Source: Lachnospiraceae bacterium
GTDB taxonomy: Bacteria > Bacillota > Clostridia > Lachnospirales > Lachnospiraceae
Reading direction: 5' to 3'
Length of the DNA: 55,888 nucleotides
Assembly (NCBI GenBank): GCA_900766915.1
Contig: CAAFXE010000371.1
Coordinates: 1 to 55,888, forward strand
The stretch's first letter is position 1; each line of letters begins with the position of its first letter. Positions 25,882 to 34,439 of the stretch are shown here, piece after piece. The position numbers and the translations under genes are program-made. The notes beneath the pieces are model-generated. The model worked only from the letters and a program-made list of their open reading frames with translations. It made no database searches and was not told where the DNA came from.

Positions 25882-27060
25882 TTAGTACTTCATAATCAAC
25901 GGAACAACCTTTTTTGCAACCTGATAGACCGGTCCTTCCAATACTCCTCGTGCATTTTTCAATTCCTGACGAATCTTTATATGCTGCGGACAATGAGTCT
26001 CACATTTTCCACATTCAATACACATAGAGGCACCGGTCTTGTCTTTTCTTAAGATGGTGCACATCATGTATTCCCGAAGGGCTACGATTTTGCCATCGGT
26101 ATAATATTTATTATAAGAAGAAAATGTTCCCGGAATATCCACACCCCTTGGACACGGCATACAGTAACGGCATCCGGTACATCCCACTTTCATTCTTTCA
26201 TTGATTGCATCAACCACCCGGGAAAGTAATGCCTCTTCCTTTTCTCCCAGCTCACCCACAAGGCTGTCTGATGCATTTTTTACATTCTCTTTTACCATTT
26301 CCAGGGAATTCATACCGGACAATACACAGGTGACCTCCGGCTGATTCCATAGCCAGCGAAATCCCCATTCTGCCGGCGTGTGTTTGATCTCATAGCTATC
26401 AAACAGCTTCTTTGCTTTCTCCGGTAGATTGTTGACCAGTCTCCCTCCTCTTAAAGGCTCCATGATTATGACAGGAAGCCCTTTGGATGCAGCATAGCGA
26501 AGTCCCGTGCGTCCGGCCTGGGAATGCTCATCCAGATAATTGTACTGGATCTGGCAGAAATCCCAGTCATAGGCATCCAGAAGCTGACAGAACATATCGG
26601 AATTTCCATGGTAGGAAAAGCCAATCTGACCGATCTGACCTGATGCCTTCTTTTCCTCCAGCCACCGGTCAATGCCCATCTCCTTTAATCGCTCCCAGGT
26701 CTTTACATCTGTGAGCATATGCATGAGATAGTAATCCACATGATCGGTGCGAAGTCTTCTAAGCTCTTCCTGAAACAGCTTTTCGGCTCCTTCCCTGGAT
26801 TTGACCCTGTAATGGGGAAGCTTGGTGGCAATTTTGATCCGGTCTCTGATTCCGTTCTTCTCAAATATTTCACCGATCAGGGCTTCACTGCCCGGATAAG
26901 TATAGGCAGTATCATAATAATTTACCCCTGCCTCATAAGCTGCCAGAATTTCTTTTTCAGCCTTTTCAAAATCAAATTTTCCGCCCTTCTGGGTAAAACG
27001 CATACAGCCAAACCCAAGAACAGAGATTTCATTTCCATAACGGTCTTTCCGATATTGCAT
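25882..27060 (-). CDS. Aldo/keto reductase with C-terminal 4Fe-4S domain
   Basis: A 392-residue protein. The first 280 residues form an aldo/keto reductase barrel (VLGFGCMRF, NYYDTAYTYPGSE, the family Lys in IATKLPHY and His in YLMHML). The tail has two cysteine clusters, CTGCRYCMPCPRGVDIP and CIECGKCETHCPQHI, which would hold Fe-S clusters. Such fused enzymes are common in anaerobes; substrates are unknown. The start at 27060 follows GAGGAGAAGG; the longer frame to 27102 would begin inside a terminator hairpin and is rejected. Confidence 0.9.
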   Translation of the reverse strand: MQYRKDRYGNEISVLGFGCMRFTQKGGKFDFEKAEKEILAAYEAGVNYYDTAYTYPGSEALIGEIFEKNGIRDRIKIATKLPHYRVKSREGAEKLFQEELRRLRTDHVDYYLMHMLTDVKTWERLKEMGIDRWLEEKKASGQIGQIGFSYHGNSDMFCQLLDAYDWDFCQIQYNYLDEHSQAGRTGLRYAASKGLPVIIMEPLRGGRLVNNLPEKAKKLFDSYEIKHTPAEWGFRWLWNQPEVTCVLSGMNSLEMVKENVKNASDSLVGELGEKEEALLSRVVDAINERMKVGCTGCRYCMPCPRGVDIPGTFSSYNKYYTDGKIVALREYMMCTILRKDKTGASMCIECGKCETHCPQHIKIRQELKNARGVLEGPVYQVAKKVVPLIMKY

Positions 27061-27073
27061 ATTCCTTCTCCTC

Positions 27074-27107
27074 AAAAAAAGAGACAGAACCGAAGGCTCC
27101 ATCTCTT
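27074..27107 (-). terminator. Terminator after the FocA-type channel gene
   Basis: Read leftward, a 12-bp stem including G-U pairs is closed by the stable TTCG tetraloop and followed by seven T residues. It lies directly before the ribosome-binding site of the aldo/keto reductase. That gene is therefore fed by partial read-through or by its own promoter. Confidence 0.88.
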
Positions 27108-27119
27108 ATGTAATCATTA

Positions 27120-27938
27120 TTATTTTTTACGTAAATAGATTGCCCAATAAACTGCACCGACGCAGATTGCACCGCCAACGATATTTCCCAGAGTTACCGG
27201 TATCAGGTTCGTACCAAGGAAGTTACCCCAGGTAATTGAATCTAAGCTTACTCCGGCTGCCACTGCCGCCTCCACATAAGATGGCACTGCTTTGGCAAAT
27301 AATGCTGCACTGATGTAATACATATTTGCAACACAGTGTTCAAAGCCGCAGACAACAAAGATTAAAATCGGGAAAAACAGGCTGAGTACCTTTCCCGCAG
27401 AATCCTTTGCTGAGAAGGACATCCACACTGCCAGACATACCAGCACGTTACAGAAGATACCTTTGATAAATGCATCCATGAAAGAAAGGCTGCATTTTGC
27501 TGCTGCTGTGGAAAAAACAGAAACCGCCATGGCCCCGCCAAACATATTGAACTGTCCGGAAAAGGCAAGACCTGCTGCTACCAGCATTCCCCCTACCATG
27601 TTTCCGAAATAAACAACGATCCAGTTTTTCAAAAGACCGCCAACGCTGATCTCTTTTTCCAGTAACGGAATACTTAACAGACAATTTCCTGTAAAAAGCT
27701 CACTTCCAGCCAGTAATACCATGGTGAGGCCTCCCGGGAAAATACATCCGCTGATCAGCTTTCCAACAGATGCAGGTGTTACCCCTACTGACGCAGTGGA
27801 TGAGCCGATGCCACCAAATGCAATAAATGCTCCTGCCATCACTGCCATAAGAAACATTTTACCGATCGGAGTATTAACCTTATTTTTTCCGATGGTCACA
27901 TAGTTTTTCGCAATCTCTGCCGGTGAATTCATACCCAT
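27120..27938 (-). CDS. Formate/nitrite transporter family channel (FocA/NirC-like)
   Basis: A 272-residue membrane protein of the FNT family with six helices: AGAFIAFGGIGSS in helix 1, the broken-helix motif GSELFTGNCL, and CNVLVCLAVWMS. FNT proteins form pentameric channels for formate, nitrite or hydrosulfide, and which ion passes here cannot be told. In a fermenting anaerobe formate is likely. ATG 27938 is chosen because AAGGAGGAATTG precedes it directly; earlier in-frame codons lack a site. Confidence 0.92.
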   Translation of the reverse strand: MGMNSPAEIAKNYVTIGKNKVNTPIGKMFLMAVMAGAFIAFGGIGSSTASVGVTPASVGKLISGCIFPGGLTMVLLAGSELFTGNCLLSIPLLEKEISVGGLLKNWIVVYFGNMVGGMLVAAGLAFSGQFNMFGGAMAVSVFSTAAAKCSLSFMDAFIKGIFCNVLVCLAVWMSFSAKDSAGKVLSLFFPILIFVVCGFEHCVANMYYISAALFAKAVPSYVEAAVAAGVSLDSITWGNFLGTNLIPVTLGNIVGGAICVGAVYWAIYLRKK

Positions 27939-28069
27939 ATTCAATTCCTCCTTGCGAGCCGCCCTGATACTTTGTTTGTCAATTAACAAACAATTTCCGC
28001 TCTTTTATAACCATACCACATTCTGCCAAAAAGTTCCATGGAAAAGTTACATATTTTTACATTATTTTG

Positions 28070-28504
28070 TTACTGTTTTCCCGTACTGCCAAAGCCTCCG
28101 CGGTCCGGTGCATCCAAAGCCTCCACCTCTTCAAAAACGATCTTTGGCTGATGCTCCATAATGCGGAACTGACATACCCTGTCATTGACGTGGATCACAG
28201 TATCACGAAGGGCGTAAACCGGCATATGCCACTGGTCATTATCTCCGCAGTAGCTTTCATCCACAACACCCATGTGGTTTGTCTGGATCAGACCATAGTT
28301 TTTATAGGTACTGCTGCGTGGCACGATATGGGCCTCATAGCCTTCCGGGAGCTTCATAGCTACTCCCAGCGGAATCATGGCATATTCTCCCGCCTTTAAC
28401 TCCATATCCTTTGCTGCACGCAGATCGATCCAGTCGGATTTTCCGTCGATATAAGTTAATTTTTCAATTTTATCTGTAAAATATTTAATCTGTATGTTTT
28501 TCAT
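28070..28504 (-). CDS. dut: dUTP diphosphatase family protein
   Basis: A 144-residue trimeric-type dUTPase fold, removing dUTP to keep uracil out of DNA and supply dUMP. The motifs can be followed: DLRAAKDMELKAGE, VPRSSTYKNYGL (phosphate and uracil binding), GVVDESYCGDN with the catalytic Asp, and the C-terminal RGGFGSTGKQ arm. Spacing to nrdG is 14 bases, so the two nucleotide-metabolism genes are probably co-transcribed. Confidence 0.9.
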   Translation of the reverse strand: MKNIQIKYFTDKIEKLTYIDGKSDWIDLRAAKDMELKAGEYAMIPLGVAMKLPEGYEAHIVPRSSTYKNYGLIQTNHMGVVDESYCGDNDQWHMPVYALRDTVIHVNDRVCQFRIMEHQPKIVFEEVEALDAPDRGGFGSTGKQ

Positions 28505-28518
28505 CCAAAAATTGACTC

Positions 28519-29007
28519 CTATGCGTATAATACCACTTCATTTTTTTCCAGAGATTTCTGTACATCAATGACTCTCTGGTTTGCGCTGCCCTTCCATTTC
28601 AAAGTAACATCCAGCTGGTCATAAATAAACTCTCCGTCGACCAGTACGTCGAGATAGGAAACAAGCTCCAGGTTCTTAACCTCTTCCCAGAGATATCCGG
28701 TGTAGAGCCACATGGTCTTAGATGGAAATTTTTCCTTAATCTCTTTTATAAGCTCTAAAAGATCTGCTCTTGTTCCCAGATAAAGCGGATCTCCGCCACT
28801 GAAGGTAACTCCGCTGATATAGCTTTTTCGAAGCTCCTCAAACAGCTCTTCCTTTGCAGCTTCATCAAAAAGAAGTCCCCCATCTGGATCCCATGTCACC
28901 GGATTTTGACATTTCGGGCAGCAATGAGAGCATCCTGCAGTCCATAAAACAACTCTTAAGCCATCTCCGTTTAACATATCATCCTTTGTAATATTATGAT
29001 ACCTCAT
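28519..29007 (-). CDS. nrdG: Anaerobic ribonucleotide reductase activating protein
   Basis: A 162-residue radical-SAM activase. The cluster cysteines follow the CxxxCxxC pattern in AGCSHCCPKCQNP near residue 26, then FSGGDPLYLG (SAM binding). It generates the glycyl radical on NrdD. The nrdD gene is not next to it, although the two are often neighbours. It begins one base after pncC ends and is followed by dut. Confidence 0.93.
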   Translation of the reverse strand: MRYHNITKDDMLNGDGLRVVLWTAGCSHCCPKCQNPVTWDPDGGLLFDEAAKEELFEELRKSYISGVTFSGGDPLYLGTRADLLELIKEIKEKFPSKTMWLYTGYLWEEVKNLELVSYLDVLVDGEFIYDQLDVTLKWKGSANQRVIDVQKSLEKNEVVLYA

Positions 29008-29008
29008 A

Positions 29009-29491
29009 CTATATCCCCTTTTTTAATCTTTCCTTTAATATATTTAATGCGGCAGTGACTGCCTGTTCTCTGATTTCCCTGCGGCTTCCCGCAAAACGGA
29101 ACTCGTATGCCTTGACTTCACCGTCCAAAAAACAGCCAATGTAAACAAGCCCTACCGGTTTTTCCGGGGTTCCTCCCCCCGGACCTGCAATTCCGGTTAC
29201 GGATACGCAAGCCTGCGCTTTTGCAGCCCTGGCACCACCCTCAGCCATTTCCTCTGCTGTCTGCTCACTGACTGCGGTATATTTTTCTAAAGTAGCTTCT
29301 CTTACCCCTACCATGGAATGCTTTGCTTCATCACAGTAGGTAATATAACCCTGCCTGAACACTCCGGAAGCTCCCGGGGCATCCAAAAGCGTGGCACTAA
29401 GCAGTCCACCGGTACAGGATTCCACAAAGGTCACTGTCCTGTTGCTTTCCCGTAAGAGCCTTACGATGGATTCTTCCAATGTTTCTGCCAT
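29009..29491 (-). CDS. pncC: Nicotinamide-nucleotide amidohydrolase (CinA C-terminal domain)
   Basis: A 160-residue stand-alone CinA C-terminal domain, which deamidates nicotinamide mononucleotide for NAD salvage. Key motifs are VESCTGGLLSATL, GVREATLEKYTAVSEQTAEEMAEG in two parts, and VTGIAGPGGGTPEKPVGLVYIG. It lies between pgsA and nrdG with gaps of 8 and 1 bases, so it is part of the rimO-pgsA-pncC-nrdG-dut run. Confidence 0.92.
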   Translation of the reverse strand: MAETLEESIVRLLRESNRTVTFVESCTGGLLSATLLDAPGASGVFRQGYITYCDEAKHSMVGVREATLEKYTAVSEQTAEEMAEGGARAAKAQACVSVTGIAGPGGGTPEKPVGLVYIGCFLDGEVKAYEFRFAGSRREIREQAVTAALNILKERLKKGI

Positions 29492-29499
29492 TTGAACCG

Positions 29500-30045
29500 T
29501 TATTTCCCTTCTTTTAATACATCGATATTTTTCACCACATAGTCAGCCAGAGAAACAACTGTTAAAATCAGTGAAATCCAGATCAGTACCGTTTCAACCC
29601 AGACAAATGCACCGCCCAGGTTACAGATCAGTACAATGATCATAGCCATCTGAAATACAGTTTTAAATTTTCCCCAGTAGCTTGCCGCGATGACAACCCC
29701 ATTATCAGAGGCAATGAGACGGAAACCACTGATGATAAATTCACGGCTGATAATGATGATGACGATCCATGCAGGAAGTCTGCCCATTTCTACCAGACAG
29801 ATCATGGCCGCACTGACTAACAGCTTGTCTGCCAACGGATCCATAAATTTTCCGAAGTTTGTTACCAGATGATATTTTCTGGCAAGATGTCCATCCAGAA
29901 AGTCAGTCAGGCTGGCAGCCACAAAAAGAGCTACCGCAATCCATTTATCTGCCGCACCCGTAATGTCCACCAGCATAAACAGTACAAAAAAAGGAATCAT
30001 AAGTACTCGTAAAACTGTTAATTTATTTGGTAAATTCATCTGCAT
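29500..30045 (-). CDS. pgsA: CDP-diacylglycerol-glycerol-3-phosphate 3-phosphatidyltransferase
   Basis: A 181-residue membrane enzyme that makes phosphatidylglycerol phosphate, the step committing to phosphatidylglycerol and cardiolipin. The CDP-alcohol phosphotransferase motif is complete: SLTDFLDGHLARKYHLVTNFGKFMDPLADK read in pieces gives D-G-x2-A-R-x8-G-x3-D-x3-D. Four to five helices surround it. The start overlaps the end of rimO by 23 bases, with GGAGAG seven bases upstream, so the two are translationally linked. Confidence 0.95.
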   Translation of the reverse strand: MQMNLPNKLTVLRVLMIPFFVLFMLVDITGAADKWIAVALFVAASLTDFLDGHLARKYHLVTNFGKFMDPLADKLLVSAAMICLVEMGRLPAWIVIIIISREFIISGFRLIASDNGVVIAASYWGKFKTVFQMAMIIVLICNLGGAFVWVETVLIWISLILTVVSLADYVVKNIDVLKEGK

Positions 30046-31366
30046 CTTTTATCTCTCCTATCAAATCATAATCTACTGCACCTGTGACCGTTACCTTTAC
30101 AAAATCACCGGACATCAGCATTTCTCCGGTCTGGATGAAAATATAACCATCCACTCCCGGTGCATCCTTATAGGTTCGTCCAATGTAAGCCGGCTCATCG
30201 GCTACCTTGCCCTCTACCATCACATAAAGCTCCCGGCCGATCATATCCTCTGAAAGATCCGCACAAACCTCAGACTGAAGCTCCATGATCTCATCCCGCC
30301 AGGTTTCTTTTAGCTCCTGAGGTACCTGATCTGCAAAGCCTGCCGCCGGTGTATCCTCCTCTGCCGAATAAGCAAAGCAGCCCAGACGGTCAAATTCCAT
30401 ATCATTGACAAACTGCATCATTTCCTCGTGAGCCTCCGGTGTTTCTCCCGGGAAGCCTGCAATGAGGGTGGTACGAAGGGCAATGTCCGGAATTGCAGCG
30501 CGCAGCTTCTCGATTTTTTCTACCAGCTGCTGCTTACTTGTTCTTCTTCCCATCCGTCTTAAGATTTCATCATTACAATGCTGAATTGGGAGATCCAGAT
30601 AATGGCAGATCTTCGGTTCCGCAGCTATGGTCTCAATAAGTTCGTCATAAATCTCTTCCGGATAACAGTACTGAATACGGATCCAGTATAATCCGGGAAT
30701 CTTACAAAGCTCTTTCAAAAGCTTATGTAAGGATTTTTCTCCATAAAGATCCACACCGTAAAGGGTTGTCTCCTGTGCAACCAGAATCAGCTCCCGCACT
30801 CCCTGCTCTGCCAGATAGGCAGCTTCTTCTACAAGCTCCTCCATGGGAACACTTCGATAGGATCCTCGAATCTTTGGAATGATACAGTAGGTACAGTGCT
30901 TGTCGCAGCCTTCTGCAATTTTTAAATGTGCATAATGTCCACCGGTAGTCAGCACCCTGTGATGCTTTGCTTTTACAAGCTTCTGCAAATTATCAAACTG
31001 TGTCAGATGCTTTCCCTTAAGGGCATCCTCGATGGCTTCACAAATATGGTCGAAGGAAGTGGTCCCAAGTACTGCATCCACCTCCGGAATTTCATCAATG
31101 ATTTCCTGACGGTATCTCTGTGCCAGACATCCTGTCACGATCAGGGCCTTACAGCTTCCCTCTTTTTTATATTCTGCCATTTCAAGAATCGTATTGATGC
31201 TCTCTTCCTTTGCATCATTGATAAAACAGCAGGTATTGATCACAATAATATCAGCTTCATTTTCATCTTCTGTAAAAGAATACCCTCTTTTTTCCAGTTC
31301 TCCCAGCATGACTTCCGAGTCAACCAGATTCTTATCACACCCCAGGGAGATAAATAAAAGTTTCAT
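30023..31366 (-). CDS. rimO: Ribosomal protein S12 methylthiotransferase
   Basis: A 447-residue radical-SAM enzyme that methylthiolates the conserved Asp of ribosomal protein S12. It has the three expected domains: the N-terminal UPF0004 domain with SLGCDKNLVDSE and cysteines in NTCCFIND and VTGCLAQRY, the radical-SAM core with GCDKHCTYCIIPKIRG, and a C-terminal TRAM domain. The opening LGCDKNLVDSEVM is the RimO form rather than MiaB. It heads the run into pgsA. Confidence 0.95.
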   Translation of the reverse strand: MKLLFISLGCDKNLVDSEVMLGELEKRGYSFTEDENEADIIVINTCCFINDAKEESINTILEMAEYKKEGSCKALIVTGCLAQRYRQEIIDEIPEVDAVLGTTSFDHICEAIEDALKGKHLTQFDNLQKLVKAKHHRVLTTGGHYAHLKIAEGCDKHCTYCIIPKIRGSYRSVPMEELVEEAAYLAEQGVRELILVAQETTLYGVDLYGEKSLHKLLKELCKIPGLYWIRIQYCYPEEIYDELIETIAAEPKICHYLDLPIQHCNDEILRRMGRRTSKQQLVEKIEKLRAAIPDIALRTTLIAGFPGETPEAHEEMMQFVNDMEFDRLGCFAYSAEEDTPAAGFADQVPQELKETWRDEIMELQSEVCADLSEDMIGRELYVMVEGKVADEPAYIGRTYKDAPGVDGYIFIQTGEMLMSGDFVKVTVTGAVDYDLIGEIKDADEFTK

Positions 31367-31459
31367 GTAAGCTCCTTTCCCTATCAGATAATATTTTTAT
31401 CAATATCTTGAATAAATCTTAATGATTATACAACATTTTGCGATGTAAAGCAAATAATT

Positions 31460-31485
31460 GTTGCTGTTAACTCCGTTCCGGTAAC
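31460..31485 (-). repeat. 26-bp hairpin repeat, copy 1
   Basis: GTTGCTG at the left pairs with the right end (CCGGTAAC) through Watson-Crick and G-U pairs around a 12-base centre containing AACTCCGTT. It is the opposite orientation of copies at 39060 and 45789. The octamer AAATAATT flanks it directly on both sides (31452-31459 and 31486-31493), as a target-site duplication would. It lies in the 132-base spacer between the GNAT gene and rimO. Confidence 0.65.
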
Positions 31486-31498
31486 AAATAATTCACGG

Positions 31499-32260
31499 TC
31501 ATAGTTTCCTTACCTGAATCTCACACCAGGCCGGTAAAAAACCGCTTCCAATGGCAATATTTCTGGAAATGGCATGGGATTCGCTTGTTCCGTAAAATGG
31601 TACCTTTCCCCTGGCGATAATTTCCTGCTTTAACAATGTGACCAGATGGACGCCAAGTCCATGACCCTCGAAGCCCGGTGCTACATCAATACCGATCTGC
31701 CATAGATGTTTTCCGTCCTCACTACAGCCTGCCATGGCCGCCAGCTCCCCACGAATATAGGCGCCCACCGCCAGCACATCCGGCTGGGTTTTGGAAAAAC
31801 ACAATGCATTTTTATGGAACCTTTCATTTCCCCGAAACTGCTCCAGCTCTTCTTTCTCAAACCACTGCACATGCACGCGGGGATGCTCCATGGTAGGCTC
31901 CTCAGAAGGGAGAAAATAAATATGGGTATCAAAGATCTCTCTTCCGTATTTTTGAAGCTCCTGATTTAAACGATGAAGATTTGGGAACTTGCACCACCAT
32001 TCCGGGGCTTCCCTGCACAGATTGTCCCAGATCCATGGATGAATACTTTCGTCCGCCATCACAAAGGCTTTTCCCATAAAGATGGCTGCCTTAAAAAAAG
32101 GATCCTGTTTTTCATGAAATCTGGCACCATCTATCCGCCTTAACGGACTTACATGGATTTTCGGAGTCACCCAGACGCCTTCTTTCATATTATAATCCAG
32201 TTCAAACTGCTCCAATGTTTTTTCCAGGTATTCACTGTCTATTCTCATATACTTCCTCAT
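31499..32260 (-). CDS. GNAT family N-acetyltransferase
   Basis: A 253-residue protein. The C-terminal 100 residues show the acetyl-CoA-binding GNAT pattern (WQIGIDVAPGFEGHGLGVHLVTLL, then SHAISRNIAIGSGF). The first 150 residues are specific to this subfamily, with a conserved WWCKFPNLHRLNQELQKYG-like stretch; substrate unknown. The first ATG touches an AGAGGT site, so the ATG at 32248 may be the true start. It is transcribed away from xth, with a shared palindrome between the two genes. Confidence 0.8.
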   Translation of the reverse strand: MRKYMRIDSEYLEKTLEQFELDYNMKEGVWVTPKIHVSPLRRIDGARFHEKQDPFFKAAIFMGKAFVMADESIHPWIWDNLCREAPEWWCKFPNLHRLNQELQKYGREIFDTHIYFLPSEEPTMEHPRVHVQWFEKEELEQFRGNERFHKNALCFSKTQPDVLAVGAYIRGELAAMAGCSEDGKHLWQIGIDVAPGFEGHGLGVHLVTLLKQEIIARGKVPFYGTSESHAISRNIAIGSGFLPAWCEIQVRKL

Positions 32261-32287
32261 ACCTCTTTCTTCTGCATGATTTTGTGT

Positions 32288-32361
32288 TATAATTCAAAAG
32301 TAACCAGCTGTTCAAAGCCTGGCTCCGAACAGCTAAAATAAGTCAAAATATATATGACTTA
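32288..32361. promoter_or_regulatory. Divergent promoter region with two palindromes (GNAT gene / xth)
   Basis: A rightward TATAAT box lies at 32288-32293. A near-perfect palindrome follows (32306-32334): AGCTGTTC and GAACAGCT are the outer arms and AGCC/GGCT the inner arms, with 12 of 14 positions matching. Read leftward, TTGAAC within it and TTATAA further on could be the promoter of the GNAT gene. A second inverted repeat TAAGTCA (32339-32345) / TGACTTA (32355-32361) stands before the xth ribosome-binding site. The arrangement looks like an operator serving both directions. Confidence 0.5.
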
Positions 32362-32406
32362 CGCAATATCTTAGCACACTTAATTACTTTTGAAAAGGAG
32401 TACCCA

Positions 32407-33162
32407 ATGAAACTCATCTCATGGAATGTCAACGGGCTGCGTGCCTGTGTCGGCAAAAATTTTATGGATTTTTTTAAGGAGGCAGATGCGGATATTTTCT
32501 GTATACAGGAATCCAAGCTCTCCGAAGGGCAGATCTCTTTAGATCTTCCGGGATATTATCAATACTGGAACTATGCCAAAAAGAAAGGCTATTCCGGAAC
32601 TGCCATTTTTACGAAACAGGAGCCGCTTCATGTCTCCTACGGCATCGGAATCCCGGAACATGACCAGGAAGGCCGCGTCATCACTTTGGAATTTGAGAAA
32701 TTTCATATGGTGACAGTCTATACTCCAAACTCCCAGAATGAACTGGCAAGACTTTCCTACCGTATGGAATGGGAGGATGCATTTCGTGCCTATTTAAAGA
32801 AACTGGAAGAGACAAAGCCTGTGGTAGTCTGTGGAGATCTCAATGTGGCACACAAGGAAATTGACTTAAAGAACCCCAGGACTAACCGTAAAAATGCGGG
32901 ATTTACCGATGAAGAGCGTGAAAAATTCTCTGTACTTTTAGACAGCGGCTTTATCGATACCTTCCGCTATTTCTATCCGGATGCTGAAGGCATCTATTCC
33001 TGGTGGTCCTACCGTTTTCAGGCAAGGGCAAAAAATGCAGGGTGGCGTATTGACTACTTCCTTATTTCAAAATCCTTAAAGGATGTACTGACGGGAGCAA
33101 AGATCCACACAGATGTATTAGGCTCTGATCATTGTCCGGTAGAATGCACACTGGATTTGTAA
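32407..33162 (+). CDS. xth: Exodeoxyribonuclease III (AP endonuclease)
   Basis: A 251-residue ExoIII-type DNA repair enzyme that cuts at abasic sites and trims 3' ends. The family motifs are complete: SWNVNGLRA, CIQESKLSEGQ, TVYTPNSQNEL, VVCGDLNVAHKEIDL and the terminal LGSDHCPVECTLDL with the catalytic His. AAAAGGAG precedes the ATG. It appears to be a single gene. Confidence 0.96.
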   Translation: MKLISWNVNGLRACVGKNFMDFFKEADADIFCIQESKLSEGQISLDLPGYYQYWNYAKKKGYSGTAIFTKQEPLHVSYGIGIPEHDQEGRVITLEFEKFHMVTVYTPNSQNELARLSYRMEWEDAFRAYLKKLEETKPVVVCGDLNVAHKEIDLKNPRTNRKNAGFTDEEREKFSVLLDSGFIDTFRYFYPDAEGIYSWWSYRFQARAKNAGWRIDYFLISKSLKDVLTGAKIHTDVLGSDHCPVECTLDL

Positions 33163-33261
33163 AACCACAAGTTTTGCAATATGAACAACAACTGTATCAC
33201 TAGGATTTTACATTTTTCCAACATATAATAAGCTCAGATTAAAACATAAAGGAGAATCATC

Positions 33262-34359
33262 ATGGATTTAAAATTAAGACCAGCCAGTGAATGTAAATTT
33301 GATGCAGTATCTCTCGGAGAAGTTATGCTTCGTCTCGATCCGGGCGAAGGACGTATCCGTACAGCAAGAAGCTTTCGTGCCTGGGAAGGCGGCGGAGAAT
33401 ATAACGTAGTCCGTGGTTTACGCAGATGCTTCGGTTTAAGAACCGCTGTTATGACAGCATTTGCTGATAACGAAGTAGGTATGTTAATGGAAGACTTCAT
33501 CCTTCAGGGTGGTGTAGACACTTCTCTCATCAAATGGATGAAAACAGACGGTATCGGACGTATTTGCAGAAACGGTATCAACTTTACTGAAAGAGGTTTT
33601 GGTATCCGCGGTGCTGTAGGATGTTCTGACCGTGCAAATACTGCAATCTCCAAAGCAACTCCGGAAGATTTTGATTTCGATTACATCTTTGGCGAACTTG
33701 GTGTTCGTTGGTTACATACCGGCGGTATCTATGCTGCTCTTTCCGAACAGTCCTGTGAAACAGTAATCGCTGCATGTAAAGCTGCCAAAAAATATGGTAC
33801 TGTTGTATCTTATGACTTAAACTACCGTCCATCTATGTGGAGTGCTATCGGTGGAAAAGAAAAAGCTCAGGCAGTCAATAAAGAAATTGCTCAGTATGTT
33901 GACGTTATGATCGGTAACGAGGAAGACTTTACTGCATGCCTCGGATTTGAAATCGAAGGAAACGACGAAAACTTAAAAGAGCTGAATATCGAAGGCTACA
34001 AAAAAATGATCAACAAAGCTGTTGAAACTTATCCAAACTTCAAAGCAGTGGCTACTACTCTTCGTGAAGTAAAAACAGCTACAGTCAATGACTGGTCCGC
34101 ACTTTGCTGGGCAGGCGGAGAAATCTACAAAGCAAAAGACTACAAAGGTCTGGAAATCATGGACCGCGTAGGCGGCGGTGACTCCTTTGCATCCGGTCTC
34201 ATCTACGGATTAATGACCACAGGTGATGCCGAAACTGCTGTAAACTACGGTGCAGCTCACGGTGCATTGGCTATGACAACACCTGGTGATACTACCATGG
34301 CTTCTAAAAAGGAAGTGGAAGCAATCATGGGCGGCGCAGGTGCTCGTGTTCAGAGATAA
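33262..34359 (+). CDS. PfkB-family sugar kinase (2-keto-3-deoxygluconate kinase-like)
   Basis: A 365-residue ribokinase-fold enzyme. It begins VSLGEVMLRLDPGEGRIRTARSF, has the GGGEYNVVRGLRR segment (N-terminal PfkB signature) and the catalytic anion-hole motif DRVGGGDSFASGLIYGL near residue 302. The start resembles KdgK proteins of Clostridia. The substrate is unproven, as no uronate pathway gene is adjacent. AAAGGAG stands before the ATG, and a TATAAT box lies at 33224-33229. Codon use is strongly biased, as in highly expressed genes. Confidence 0.82.
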   Translation: MDLKLRPASECKFDAVSLGEVMLRLDPGEGRIRTARSFRAWEGGGEYNVVRGLRRCFGLRTAVMTAFADNEVGMLMEDFILQGGVDTSLIKWMKTDGIGRICRNGINFTERGFGIRGAVGCSDRANTAISKATPEDFDFDYIFGELGVRWLHTGGIYAALSEQSCETVIAACKAAKKYGTVVSYDLNYRPSMWSAIGGKEKAQAVNKEIAQYVDVMIGNEEDFTACLGFEIEGNDENLKELNIEGYKKMINKAVETYPNFKAVATTLREVKTATVNDWSALCWAGGEIYKAKDYKGLEIMDRVGGGDSFASGLIYGLMTTGDAETAVNYGAAHGALAMTTPGDTTMASKKEVEAIMGGAGARVQR

Positions 34360-34393
34360 TAGACAATAAGTACAACTCCCCTTGAAATGATGA

Positions 34394-34439
34394 AATACAG
34401 AACAGGCAGTCGGTTATGACCGGCTGCCTGTTCTGTATT
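34394..34439. terminator. Bidirectional hairpin between converging sugar kinase and ABC genes
   Basis: A long, nearly perfect hairpin: outer arms AATACAGAACAGGCAG and its complement, inner CGGT/ACCG, loop TATG. It reaches into the stop codon of the ABC ATPase gene. T-runs are weak on both sides, but the stem is long and placed as a terminator for both transcripts. Confidence 0.75.

Noticed and set aside
27060..27102. Longer N-terminus for the aldo/keto reductase
   Set aside because: The extra 14 codons would be encoded by the terminator hairpin of the preceding gene. A strong ribosome-binding site stands before the inner ATG.
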